From the NCBI RefSeq assembly GCF_003002875.1, contig NZ_PVTH01000004.1, positions 419,986-483,985 on the forward strand: DNA of 64,000 nucleotides, given 5' to 3'. This DNA is from Arcticibacter pallidicorallinus (lineage in GTDB: Bacteria; Bacteroidota; Bacteroidia; Sphingobacteriales; Sphingobacteriaceae). The notes beneath the pieces are model-generated. The model was not told the origin of the DNA. It saw only the letters and a list, made by a program, of their open reading frames with translations, and made no database searches. Positions 45,955 through 55,006 of the stretch are shown here, one piece after another (position 1 is the stretch's first letter; every line of letters starts with the position of its first letter). Made by a program: the position numbers and the translations under genes.

Positions 45955-47487
45955 TTATAATCGGTGCTCCCCTTTCAGGCGGAACAAAAGTTGTGCTTCA
46001 AAGAGCGATTCTGGCTTGACCATCTTTCCCTGCATCTGGTTTGTTCCCGTATTTTCGAAAGTCACACTACGGTCTGACTGAAACCCTACTAAAATAGGTT
46101 CTGCAATGGTGAAATTGCGCCGCCTGCCCGGATCCCAGAAATTATAATGCTGATCCTTTTCAGAACTGTGCTGAAAATTCCACAAGACGAGCTGTTTACC
46201 GTGATGTGGATAACCCGGCTCTGGTCCCCCGAGATTAAAAAATACGCCACCTTTTATCTGGTCATATAAGGTAGCCAGGGGCTGTCCCGAATGTATATCT
46301 ATATTCTGATCGGTGCCCAATGTACATTGTGTGATCACCGTACCCGAAGCACTGTATCCGGTACCTGCGCCATGATGCTGCGCATTATTGAAATTGCAAT
46401 TCTTGATAAGCACACCATATCCGGTTCTGGCATGTACGGACGCATGGGCCTTTTTGCCTGTAAAGTCGACATCGAGAACACTTACCTGATAGCCACTTCT
46501 AATGTACAACGCTTCGTTCCAGTCGTTAAAGACACAGTTTCTCACCCAGCTGTTCTTCACATTCTCCATGCCTATAGCTTCCCAGGCATAATCATGTATA
46601 GCGTTCTTATGATGAACAAATGCTTCCGGATAAGTCTTCCAGTTACTGCTGAAGAGAATGTCTTCAACCCCACATTCTTCTATGGAGGAATATGTCCGTA
46701 GCTCAAAGGGTTTGCTGCTGACTATTTTCAGATCAAAATGAATAGGGTTCTTAAATTTCACGCGCTTGCCCTCAATTCTTTCAATGGTGTGAATTTCATG
46801 GATCAGCATACCTCCATTCGGACCGAATAACCTTGTCCACTGGGCTTTAAGTTGAAGAGGCGCGAAATACGCTTTCGTAGACTCTTCACTCCTGTGATAA
46901 ATCACTACATCCTGCCCTGCTTTCAAGGATGATGCATCAGCCACTTCAACCCAAAAACTCTCACGACTAGCATTCCCGGTAATGGTTGTCAGCCGCCTGG
47001 AATTTGTAGAAGATGGCTTGAACTGGATTTGCCTGCCATGGATCCGCATTTTGTCCTGAAATATTTCCGTACCTCCGGCCCCGCTTCCACTTCCTTTCAA
47101 TACGATGTTGCTTTTCGAGATACGGATATACTTTGTACTATCATGATCCGCCGCCAGCAGGTATTTTCCAGGAGGAAAAAACACGACGCCCCCCGAGGGG
47201 TTCTTCTCCGCAGCATACACAGCCCGTTGGATCCCTTCATCGTCATACTGTGCATCATCCGGCTTCGCTCCATAATCGACCACATTAAACCGGGGTTTCT
47301 TCAATTGATCCGGGATGGACCGTTCTGAAAAGTGGTAGCCGGCATAAGAAAAATCGGGCAGAATTGGTGTCGCTCCGGTCTTTTTAGCTTTGATAAAATC
47401 TTCCCACAAGGGGGCTACCTGCTGCGCAAAAACCGGAAAGGTCAGCACCAGAAATAAACAAGATATTGAACTGATCTTCTTCATCAT
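45955..47487 (-). CDS. Secreted right-handed beta-helix protein (Pectate_lyase_3 / DUF4955-like)
   Basis: The protein has 510 residues with a signal peptide (cut near VFAQ). The segment RFNVVDYGAKPDDAQYDDEGI and the following GGVVFFPPGKYLL are the pectate-lyase-superfamily opening. Coils of the helix show AIGMENVKNSWVRNC and VLIKNCNFNNAQHHG. The C-terminal third (GGVFFNLGGPEPGYPHHG; QHYNFWDPGRRR) matches the DUF4955-type end seen in Bacteroidota polysaccharide loci. It may be a lyase or hydrolase on pectin-type polysaccharides; the catalytic residues cannot be assigned. It lies 23 nt from the fucosidase gene. Confidence 0.78.
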   Translation of the reverse strand: MMKKISSISCLFLVLTFPVFAQQVAPLWEDFIKAKKTGATPILPDFSYAGYHFSERSIPDQLKKPRFNVVDYGAKPDDAQYDDEGIQRAVYAAEKNPSGGVVFFPPGKYLLAADHDSTKYIRISKSNIVLKGSGSGAGGTEIFQDKMRIHGRQIQFKPSSTNSRRLTTITGNASRESFWVEVADASSLKAGQDVVIYHRSEESTKAYFAPLQLKAQWTRLFGPNGGMLIHEIHTIERIEGKRVKFKNPIHFDLKIVSSKPFELRTYSSIEECGVEDILFSSNWKTYPEAFVHHKNAIHDYAWEAIGMENVKNSWVRNCVFNDWNEALYIRSGYQVSVLDVDFTGKKAHASVHARTGYGVLIKNCNFNNAQHHGAGTGYSASGTVITQCTLGTDQNIDIHSGQPLATLYDQIKGGVFFNLGGPEPGYPHHGKQLVLWNFQHSSEKDQHYNFWDPGRRRNFTIAEPILVGFQSDRSVTFENTGTNQMQGKMVKPESLFEAQLLFRLKGEHRL

Positions 47488-47510
47488 ATCATTTAATACA
47501 GATAATTAAA

Positions 47511-48944
47511 TTAGTCCAGCTCGCCGGTCTTCATTTGACTTGCCGGTGCTGTTGTGATATTCTCTATATAACCTTCGACCTCCAATCTGATAACGGGTGC
47601 GACAGCTAATGCCTGCTTACCGGAAACGCTCACATAAATATTTCCATCTGCCGCCGTCGTACTCACCTTCAGCGGACTCCCCAAAACAGTTGCTGATACA
47701 ACCTTGTTTGTCAGCCGCGGCAACATAAGCGTTTCTCCTCTGGGCCATTCAAACACGGTAAGATATAAAACAGTATTCTTGCCACTATCTTTCCGGGTAA
47801 TACAGCCCCAATTCACCGCCTGCAGCGGATTTCTTTTTGTAGCATAGATCGCTTCACCGTTTATTTTCATCCAGGCACCCATTGCCTGCAGCCTCTCTAC
47901 GCTTTCCTGCGGAAAAGAGCCGTCGGGCTTCGGTCCGACATTCAAGAGATAATTGCCGCCCTTGGAGGCAGACTCCACTAAATTGCGGACAAGCGCTTCC
48001 GCGGATTTCCAACTGGTGTCCGTTTTCCTGTATCCCCAGGTCCGGTTCATCGTCATGCACGTTTCCCAGTCCTTTCCGTCAAGCTCAGCCTGACTCGGTA
48101 TTTTTTGTTCCGGCGTTCTGGTATCCCCAGGGAAGTTCGGTCGTTTTAAACGGTCGTTGGTGATAATCTGAGGTTGTAATTTGAGAACCTCTGTCAATTT
48201 CATGGCAGCATCATCAGTCATACGTGTAGGAGTATCCCACCAGAGAACAGCGATCTCGCCATAATTGGTCATCAGCTCGCGCAGCTGCGGTACGGCAACC
48301 TGATCGATATATTGATCAAAGGTTTTTGTTTCCTGCACCAGATCCCAATGTCCCAGATGATCTCTTGTATAGTTGTCAATTTTTGTACTATCCGGATTTG
48401 ACCAGCCCTCTCGCATTTCTTTCCTGGCTGCAGAACCACCGGGATTTACCCAATCCTGCGCCTGAGAGTAATAAAGGCCCAGTTTCATCCCATGCCTTTT
48501 ACAGGCTTCGGCTAGGGGCTTCAGCAAGTCCTTCCCATAAGGCGTCGCGTCTGTAATATCCCAGTCCGATGCCTTGGAATCAAACAGCGCAAAGCCATCA
48601 TGATGCTTAGCCGTGATGACGATGTACTTCATACCTGCCTCTTTAGCCGTCTTGACCCACTCATTCGCATCAAATTTTACAGGATTGAACTGCCGCGCTA
48701 TCGACCGGTATTCCTGCACCGGAACCTTCATTCTATTCATGATCCATTCCGCACCGCCCTTGGCCTGCTGGTGCCCGCGGTATTCCCCTGCCATCTGCGC
48801 ATAAACGCCAAAATGGATGAACATCCCAAAACGGGCTTCTCTCCACCATTTCATACGTTCTTCTTTGGACAAATCTGGTTGAGCATAGAGTGAGGAGGTT
48901 GCAAATGCAGCCATCAAGAGAAGGAGTCCGGCTTTCTTAAACAT
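47511..48944 (-). CDS. Alpha-L-fucosidase, GH29
   Basis: The protein has 477 residues with a signal peptide (cut near LYAQ). GH29 motifs are present: WWREARFGMFIHFGVYAQ, AKHHDGFALFDSKASDWD, GMKLGLYYSQAQDW and the nucleophile region VLWWDTPT with D237. It ends with a beta-sandwich domain. Retaining GH29 enzymes release terminal alpha-L-fucose from glycans. It is the first gene of a minus-strand unit with the beta-helix protein and mutarotase. No regulator or SusC/SusD pair is adjacent, so the locus may rely on distant uptake genes. Confidence 0.93.
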   Translation of the reverse strand: MFKKAGLLLLMAAFATSSLYAQPDLSKEERMKWWREARFGMFIHFGVYAQMAGEYRGHQQAKGGAEWIMNRMKVPVQEYRSIARQFNPVKFDANEWVKTAKEAGMKYIVITAKHHDGFALFDSKASDWDITDATPYGKDLLKPLAEACKRHGMKLGLYYSQAQDWVNPGGSAARKEMREGWSNPDSTKIDNYTRDHLGHWDLVQETKTFDQYIDQVAVPQLRELMTNYGEIAVLWWDTPTRMTDDAAMKLTEVLKLQPQIITNDRLKRPNFPGDTRTPEQKIPSQAELDGKDWETCMTMNRTWGYRKTDTSWKSAEALVRNLVESASKGGNYLLNVGPKPDGSFPQESVERLQAMGAWMKINGEAIYATKRNPLQAVNWGCITRKDSGKNTVLYLTVFEWPRGETLMLPRLTNKVVSATVLGSPLKVSTTAADGNIYVSVSGKQALAVAPVIRLEVEGYIENITTAPASQMKTGELD

Positions 48945-48991
48945 TTTTTAAAAGATAACATTGGTTGACTACTGGCATTTCAGGGGGATTT

Positions 48992-49027
48992 AAGTGAATG
49001 GATGGATTTAATAACATCCATTCATTT
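48992..49027. promoter_or_regulatory. Inverted repeat upstream of the fucosidase unit
   Basis: TGAATGGATG (48995-49004) and CATCCATTCA (49015-49024) are perfect complements around a 10-nt AT-rich spacer. Flanking bases extend the pairing by three with one G-T. It begins about 48 bp before the fucosidase start, where an operator would fit. Confidence 0.45.
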
Positions 49028-49266
49028 AGTACAGAATCTAATTTTTGTGTCTCGGTAAGCTTGTGCAAATAAATAAAATCCCATAGCTAAACCGCTTATA
49101 CTATTGGCTAACTTATCTGCTAAATTGGCCTCCCTGAATGATGTTCTCGCCGCGGTACATGCGGTAGACGGCGGAACCTGCTGTTCTGCTTATTTTTCCT
49201 TTGTTGTCAATGCTTGCCATTGAAGGTCACCCGCTCTTGTAATTGCCCCTGTTTCAGCAGTGTTCA

Positions 49267-49316
49267 AGCCCACATGAGTCCGACTTACAACACAATAAGT
49301 CGGACTCATATGGGCT
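49267..49316. repeat. Long near-perfect inverted repeat
   Basis: Two 21-nt arms (49267-49287 and 49296-49316), sharing AGTCCGACTTA and its complement, pair with one mismatch around an 8-nt loop. There is no T tract after it. It could be a transcript 3'-end structure, a small mobile-element remnant, or a protein-binding site. Copies elsewhere in the genome would decide. Confidence 0.6.
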
Positions 49317-49446
49317 GCAAGGCGCCTGCTATACGCCTGCATAGAAAAGGCGCTTAAGCTACATTGTATCAGAGTGATCATTCCAGACGAAACTTTACTC
49401 GTTCCAGACGGGGCTTTAGAACTCTTTGGCAAAGAAATAACGTATT

Positions 49447-49471
49447 GATTTTGTTTCTTTTTATAGATTTG
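49447..49471 (+). promoter_or_regulatory. asnS promoter
   Basis: TAGATTTG at 49464-49471 matches the -7 consensus exactly, with TTG at 49445-49447 as a -33-like element. The predicted +1 falls within a base or two of the ATG at 49478, so the mRNA could be leaderless or almost so. Confidence 0.5.
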
Positions 49472-49477
49472 TACCAT

Positions 49478-50923
49478 ATGAAGCGCACAAAAATCAAAGA
49501 CCTCTTAAATACGACTGACTTTGGGCAGGAGATTAATGTTCAAGGCTGGGTAAGAACGTTCAGAAACAATCAATTCATTGCTATTAATGACGGATCTTCA
49601 ATCAACAATTTACAAGCTGTTGTAGACTTCACGAATACCGATGAGGCCATTTTGAAACGCATCACTACCGGCGCTGCTATTTCGGTGACGGGAGATTTAG
49701 TTGAATCTTTGGGTAAAGGTCAGCGCGTAGAATTAAAAGTTACGAAACTGGAGATCCTGGGCGACAGCGATCCCGAAAAATATCCATTACAACCGAAGAA
49801 ACATAGCCTGGAGTTTCTGCGTGAAATCGCACACCTGCGTTTCCGAACCACCACTTTCAATGCGATCTTCAAGGTAAGACATGCCCTTGCATTCGCAGTA
49901 CACCAGTTCTTCCATGAGAAGGGCTTCGTCTACATGCACACCCCTATCATCACCGGATCTGACGCGGAAGGCGCAGGCGAAATGTTCAGGGTTTCTACAA
50001 TTGATTTTGATAACATACCGCGCAATGAAGACGGTACTGTCAACTATAAAGAAGACTTTTTCGGAAAGTCTACAAACCTGACGGTATCCGGACAGCTCGA
50101 AGGAGAACTTGCAGCCATGGCTTTTGGTGAAATTTACACTTTCGGACCTACTTTCCGTGCGGAGAACTCCAATACAACACGCCATCTGGCCGAGTTCTGG
50201 ATGATCGAACCGGAAATGGCCTTCTTCGATATCCACGACAATATGGACCTGGCCGAAGAACTGCTGAAATATGTTATTCGGTACGCGCTTGACCATTGCG
50301 GTGAGGAGCTTGAATTCCTGAAAGGCCGTCTGCTGGAAGAAGAAAAGCAGAAACCACAAGCAGAACGTTCTGATATGGACTTGCTGTCTAAACTGCAGTT
50401 CTGCCTCGAGAACAGTTTCGAGCGCATCACCTACACGGAAGCCATTCAGATTCTGAAAAGCTCCAAGCCAAATCAGAAGAAACAATTCAAGTATCTGATA
50501 GACGAGTGGGGAGCAGACCTGCAATCAGAACATGAGCGCTACCTGGTGGAGAAGCACTTCAAAAAACCGGTGATCCTTACAGACTACCCTGCTGATATCA
50601 AATCGTTCTACATGCGTCAGAACGAACCTGATGAGCTGGGCAGAAATACGGTAGCAGCGATGGACATTCTTTTTCCTGGAATCGGTGAGATTGTGGGTGG
50701 CTCTCAGCGTGAGGAGCGCCTGGAGAAACTGGAGAAACGCATGCATGACATGCACATTCCGGTTGAAGAGATGTCGTGGTTCCTGGATACCAGAAGATTT
50801 GGTTCAGCCCCACATGCCGGCTTCGGGTTGGGCTTTGAGCGCCTGGTCTTGTTCGTAACAGGGATGACCAATATTAGGGATGTCATTGCCTTCCCGCGCA
50901 CGCCGAATAATGCTGAATTTTAA
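49478..50923 (+). CDS. asnS: Asparaginyl-tRNA synthetase
   Basis: The protein has 481 residues from ATG 49478; an in-frame upstream start at 49364 would add 38 residues unlike the family. The N-terminal anticodon-binding OB fold ([13 protein letters not shown]) is followed by the class IIb catalytic core: motif 1 region [19 protein letters not shown], motif 2 [21 protein letters not shown], and motif 3 [15 protein letters not shown]. It charges tRNA-Asn. It has its own promoter and terminator. Confidence 0.97.
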   Translation: MKRTKIKDLLNTTDFGQEINVQGWVRTFRNNQFIAINDGSSINNLQAVVDFTNTDEAILKRITTGAAISVTGDLVESLGKGQRVELKVTKLEILGDSDPEKYPLQPKKHSLEFLREIAHLRFRTTTFNAIFKVRHALAFAVHQFFHEKGFVYMHTPIITGSDAEGAGEMFRVSTIDFDNIPRNEDGTVNYKEDFFGKSTNLTVSGQLEGELAAMAFGEIYTFGPTFRAENSNTTRHLAEFWMIEPEMAFFDIHDNMDLAEELLKYVIRYALDHCGEELEFLKGRLLEEEKQKPQAERSDMDLLSKLQFCLENSFERITYTEAIQILKSSKPNQKKQFKYLIDEWGADLQSEHERYLVEKHFKKPVILTDYPADIKSFYMRQNEPDELGRNTVAAMDILFPGIGEIVGGSQREERLEKLEKRMHDMHIPVEEMSWFLDTRRFGSAPHAGFGLGFERLVLFVTGMTNIRDVIAFPRTPNNAEF

Positions 50924-50940
50924 TATCTGACAACATTTCG

Positions 50941-50976
50941 AAAAGGCCTGGGTTTATATGATCCAGGCCTTTTTAA
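50941..50976 (+). terminator. Rho-independent terminator after asnS
   Basis: AAAGGCCTGG (50942-50951) pairs with CCAGGCCTTT (50963-50972), followed by TTTA. It begins 18 bp after the asnS stop. Confidence 0.85.
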
Positions 50977-50989
50977 TAAATATAAAGTT

Positions 50990-51610
50990 ATGCTGATACG
51001 TATTTATCCCGAAAACCCAAATCCTAAAGCTATTGAACAAGTCGTTGACGTACTTAGGAACGGCGGAATAATCATCTACCCAACCGACACGATTTACGGG
51101 CTGGGCTGTGATATCACCAATCATAAGGCGATCGAAAAGATCTGCCAGATACGGGGGATAAAGCCGGAGAAAGCTAACTTCTCGTTCATTTGTCACGACC
51201 TGCAAAACATTTCTGAATATGTTAAGCCGATCGATACATCGGTATTCCGACTGATCAAGAAGGCGCTTCCGGGCCCCTTCACCTTTATCTTTAACGCATC
51301 GAATAATGTCCCAAAGCTACTAAGCTCCAAGAAAAAGACGGTAGGTATTCGTGTCCCGGACAATTCCATCGCTATGGAGATCGTAAGACAGCTTGGCAAT
51401 CCCATTTTATCTACTTCTATCAGGGACGATGACGATATTCTGGAATACTCCACAGATCCAGAACTTATCCATGAGAAGTTTGAAGACAAAGTCGATATCG
51501 TGATTGACGGAGGATACGGAGGAAATATAGCATCAACAGTTGTGGACTGTACAACAGGCGAGTTTACAGTGCTGAGGGAAGGCAAGGGTAAGCTGGAAGA
51601 TTACGTCTGA
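50990..51610 (+). CDS. Sua5/YciO/YrdC-family threonylcarbamoyl-AMP synthase-like protein
   Basis: The protein has 206 residues. The YrdC fold has GGIIIYPTDTIYGLGCDITN, KPEKANFSFICHDL and LPGPFTFIFNAS, with KTVGIRVPDN and STVVDCTTGEFTVLREGKG. The family makes threonylcarbamoyl-AMP for tRNA t6A37; the opening LIRIYPENPNPKAIEQ is typical of the shorter YciO-like subgroup, whose role is less certain. It lies between asnS and nhaA on the same strand, but the asnS terminator separates it from asnS. Confidence 0.88.
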   Translation: MLIRIYPENPNPKAIEQVVDVLRNGGIIIYPTDTIYGLGCDITNHKAIEKICQIRGIKPEKANFSFICHDLQNISEYVKPIDTSVFRLIKKALPGPFTFIFNASNNVPKLLSSKKKTVGIRVPDNSIAMEIVRQLGNPILSTSIRDDDDILEYSTDPELIHEKFEDKVDIVIDGGYGGNIASTVVDCTTGEFTVLREGKGKLEDYV

Positions 51611-51652
51611 TTACACAGGGGGTCATAAAGCAGATTTTTGTATTTTCGCAGC

Positions 51653-52855
51653 ATGACGCGTAAAATCAACCTCAAAGTATTTAAAGACTTTCTTAGGTCA
51701 GGACAAATCGGCGGAATACTTCTACTTGTTTCTGTTGTGATATCGTTGAGTATCGCCAACAGTCCGCTTTACGAATCCTTTGCGAGCATTCTTCATCATC
51801 AGTTTGGCTTCGTTCTAGGAAGCTTTAACCTGAGATATTCAACCGAGATATGGATCAACGACGGCCTTATGGCCATCTTTTTCCTGCTGGTGGGATTGGA
51901 AATCAAGAGAGAGATTGTAGAGGGTGAGCTATCCTCTATTAAGCAGGCCGCCATGCCCGTTTTCGCGGCGATAGGCGGGATGCTTGTTCCGGCGGCGATC
52001 TATGCCGTGTTCAACCAGGGCACGGAAACGGCTGGCGGTTGGGGAATACCCATGGCTACAGACATCGCCTTCGCCCTGGCGATTATATCGATGTTAGGCG
52101 ATAAAGTCCCCTCCTCTTTAAAGATTTTCCTCGCTGCCCTTGCGATCGTAGATGACCTCGGTGCTATCATCGTCATCGCCATATTTTATACGAACGAACT
52201 GCATACTGATCAGCTACTATACTCCGCCGGTATTATGGCGCTTCTGGTAGCTTTCAATAAATTCGGAGTAAAAAACCTGGCATTCTATCTTATTCCTGGC
52301 ATTTTCTTATGGTATTTTGTTCATCATTCTGGGATACATGCCACTATAGCAGGCGTATTGCTCGCCTTTACCATTCCTACTAATGAAAGCGATGTAGAAT
52401 CGCCCCTGGAAAAGCTGGAACACAGTTTGACCAAGCCTGTGAATTTTCTCATTATGCCCATCTTTGCATTAGCCAACACCCTTATTCCCTTCGAAAGCGG
52501 AATGGTTGAAGGGCTGGCAAGCTCCCTGGGACTGGGTATTATTTTCGGGTTGATTGTGGGCAAGACCCTGGGAATTTTCGCATTCTCCTGGCTATCTGTA
52601 AAGCTGAAATGGTCAGGACTTCCATCGGGAGCACGCTGGGCACACATTGCGGGTGTCGGACTTCTCGGAGGAATCGGCTTTACCATGTCGATTTTCATTG
52701 CGCTTCTGTCTTTCGACGATGTATTCTTACAGTCTGAAGCTAAGTTTTCCATCCTGATCGCATCTATACTAGCTGGAACTCTAGGCTTTATATATCTAAA
52801 GAGCCTAAATAAATCAAAAGTTACACCGGGCGACAATAAAGACGAGGCATTTTAG
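51653..52855 (+). CDS. nhaA: Na+/H+ antiporter NhaA
   Basis: From ATG 51653 the protein has 400 residues; an in-frame TTG at 51638 would add five. Eleven to twelve membrane helices are visible. The NhaA landmarks include NDGLMAIFFLLVGLEIKREIV, MATDIAFALAI and AIVDDLGAIIVIAIFYT, with the paired aspartates of ion binding, plus GIGFTMSIFIALLSF at the C-terminus. It exchanges two protons for one sodium ion, mainly at alkaline pH. Confidence 0.95.
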   Translation: MTRKINLKVFKDFLRSGQIGGILLLVSVVISLSIANSPLYESFASILHHQFGFVLGSFNLRYSTEIWINDGLMAIFFLLVGLEIKREIVEGELSSIKQAAMPVFAAIGGMLVPAAIYAVFNQGTETAGGWGIPMATDIAFALAIISMLGDKVPSSLKIFLAALAIVDDLGAIIVIAIFYTNELHTDQLLYSAGIMALLVAFNKFGVKNLAFYLIPGIFLWYFVHHSGIHATIAGVLLAFTIPTNESDVESPLEKLEHSLTKPVNFLIMPIFALANTLIPFESGMVEGLASSLGLGIIFGLIVGKTLGIFAFSWLSVKLKWSGLPSGARWAHIAGVGLLGGIGFTMSIFIALLSFDDVFLQSEAKFSILIASILAGTLGFIYLKSLNKSKVTPGDNKDEAF

Positions 52856-53098
52856 TTTAAAGTAATATAACATGTAGTTTACTTAAATGAAACAGCGTTC
52901 ACATAACATCGTTGAAGTTATTCTATTTCAGATCCTCCACCTTGACCGCCTTGCCAGGTGGTTTAACAAATAGAGTTTTCACGGGAAATATAAACAGGCA
53001 GATTTTAGGTAGATTGTATTTTTTCAATATACGGGGCCGGAAATAAACAATCGGATAATCAAGTTCCTCAGATAGAATCAATTTTGTAATTTTGCAAA

Positions 53099-55006
53099 GT
53101 GATTGCAATAAACAACCTTACCTTCGAGATCGGCTCGAGGGCGTTATATGATGAAGCGAACTGGCACATCAAACCAGGTGACAAAACCGGTTTGATAGGC
53201 GCGAATGGTACAGGAAAAACTACCTTACTCAAATTAATAGTCGGCGATGCCAAGCCAACAAGCGGTACTATTTCGATGTCTAAAGACATCAAGATCGGGT
53301 ATTTAAATCAGGACTTACTTTCCTATCAATCAGACAAAAGCATTCTGCACGTGGCTATGGAAGCCTTCGCGCGGCAGAATCAGTTACATACAGAGATCGA
53401 GGAACTTTTGAAAAAGCTGGAGACAGACTATTCAGAAGATATCTTGCATAAATTGAGCGACAAGCAGCATGAATTTGATGCGCTTGACGGATATAATATT
53501 GAGTTCAAAGCACATGAAATTCTGGCCGGACTTGGTTTTAGCGAGGAAGATCAGAAACGCCAGCTTGGCGAGTTTTCGGGAGGATGGCGTATGCGTGTTA
53601 TGCTTGCGAAGATTCTTTTGCAGGCTCCTGACATCTTGTTACTCGATGAGCCTACCAACCACCTTGACCTTCCATCCATCAAATGGCTGGAAACCTATTT
53701 ACTTGCGTTTGAAGGTGCGATTGTCATCGTATCGCATGACAGGTGGTTTCTAGATAAGGTGGTTAACCGGATCGTAGAATCGCGCAAGGGAAAGTTGACG
53801 CCGTATGCCGGAAACTACAGCTTCTATCTGGAGGAAAAAGCGTTACGCGGTGAAATTCAAAAGAACGAATACAAGAATCAGCAGCAGAAGATCAAGCAGG
53901 AAGAGCAGCTGATCAATCGTTTCCGTGCGAAAGCCAGTAAGGCGAAGCTTGCACAGTCGCGTATTAAGATGCTGGACAAGATGGAGCGGATTGAAGATGT
54001 GGATGATGAAAATCCAAGCGTTAACTTCTCTTTCAGATTCAGCAAGCAGTCGGGCCGCCACGTGATCCGCATAGAAGACGTTAGCAAAGCCTACCCTTCC
54101 AACGTTATTCTGGAACATGCGAATGCGGTAATTGAGAAGGGCGATAAAATTGCACTGATCGGAGCAAACGGCCGAGGTAAATCTACATTGCTGCGAATTA
54201 TCGCCGGCGTGGAGTCGTTTGAAGGCGAAAGCATTACAGGTCACAACGTGACACAGACATTTTTTGCTCAGCACCAGCTGGAGTCTTTGCACCTGGAGAA
54301 TGCGATTCTCGAGGAGTTGCAGGCCTTTGCGCCTAAGCATACCGATACAGAACTGCGTTCCATTCTGGGAAGCTTCCTGTTCACAGGAGATGATGTTTTT
54401 AAAAAGATCAAGGTACTATCGGGAGGAGAAAAATCGCGCGTGGCGCTTGCAAAAGCACTTACTGCTGATGCCAACTTCCTGATTCTCGATGAACCTACGA
54501 ATCACCTGGACATGGCATCGGTAAATATCCTGATCCAGGCATTGAATCAGTATGAAGGTACCTTTATCGTGGTTTCCCACGACAGGTATTTGCTGGACAA
54601 CGTAGCAAACAAGATCTGGTTTATCGAAGATCATCAGATTAAGGAATATCCGGGTACTTATGCTGAGTATGAAGAGTGGCAGTCCAAGCGTCCGGTAGTA
54701 GAAGCGAAACCTCAAATTGCTGCACCTAAGAAGGAAGAGAAGCCGGTTAAGAAAGCGTCTCCGACAGAGGATAAGAGCAAGCAGATCAAGAAGCTTAACC
54801 AGACACTTCAGCAGGTAGAAGATAAAGTTGCTGAGCTGGAAAAGCAGCTCGCAGACGCGGAACTGGTTCTTGGACAGGAAGAGACCTACCAGGATCAGAA
54901 GAAGCTGGCGGCGGCAAATCAGCACTACCAATCGGTCAAGACAGAACTTCAGGCCTATCAGGCGGATTGGGAAAGTCTGGCCGAGCAAATCATGGAACTT
55001 GAATAA
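53099..55006 (+). CDS. ABC-F family ATPase (Uup-like) with C-terminal coiled coil
   Basis: The protein has 635 residues from a GTG start (MIAINNLTFEIGSRALYDEA). Two ABC cassettes each have Walker A (GANGTGKTT and GANGRGKST) and signature (FSGGWRMR and LSGGEKSR), with Walker B LLLDEPTNHLD and LILDEPTNHLD. A linker of the ABC-F type joins them. The C-terminus (about 565-635) is a charged coiled coil like E. coli Uup. ABC-F proteins act on ribosomes or branched DNA, not in transport. Its 3' end overlaps the next gene by 8 nt. Confidence 0.93.
   Translation: MIAINNLTFEIGSRALYDEANWHIKPGDKTGLIGANGTGKTTLLKLIVGDAKPTSGTISMSKDIKIGYLNQDLLSYQSDKSILHVAMEAFARQNQLHTEIEELLKKLETDYSEDILHKLSDKQHEFDALDGYNIEFKAHEILAGLGFSEEDQKRQLGEFSGGWRMRVMLAKILLQAPDILLLDEPTNHLDLPSIKWLETYLLAFEGAIVIVSHDRWFLDKVVNRIVESRKGKLTPYAGNYSFYLEEKALRGEIQKNEYKNQQQKIKQEEQLINRFRAKASKAKLAQSRIKMLDKMERIEDVDDENPSVNFSFRFSKQSGRHVIRIEDVSKAYPSNVILEHANAVIEKGDKIALIGANGRGKSTLLRIIAGVESFEGESITGHNVTQTFFAQHQLESLHLENAILEELQAFAPKHTDTELRSILGSFLFTGDDVFKKIKVLSGGEKSRVALAKALTADANFLILDEPTNHLDMASVNILIQALNQYEGTFIVVSHDRYLLDNVANKIWFIEDHQIKEYPGTYAEYEEWQSKRPVVEAKPQIAAPKKEEKPVKKASPTEDKSKQIKKLNQTLQQVEDKVAELEKQLADAELVLGQEETYQDQKKLAAANQHYQSVKTELQAYQADWESLAEQIMELE

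Larger units (their letters stand above)
48945..49477. other. 533-bp intergenic region between fucosidase and asnS
   Basis: No gene is seen. It contains two strong inverted repeats (48992-49027 and 49267-49316) and the asnS promoter at its right edge. Confidence 0.6.

Noticed and set aside
49364..49477. Extended N-terminus of asnS
   Set aside because: The extra 38 residues have no counterpart in the family, and the -7 box lies inside them, so the start at 49478 is preferred.
49787..50524. 245-codon minus-strand frame inside asnS
   Set aside because: It is antisense to a well-conserved synthetase and has no recognisable domain.
52923..53108. Open frame of 61 codons on the minus strand before the ABC-F gene
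   Set aside because: It overlaps the GTG start of the ABC-F gene, shows no motif, and lacks a plausible promoter. It could still be a small gene, but I cannot support it.
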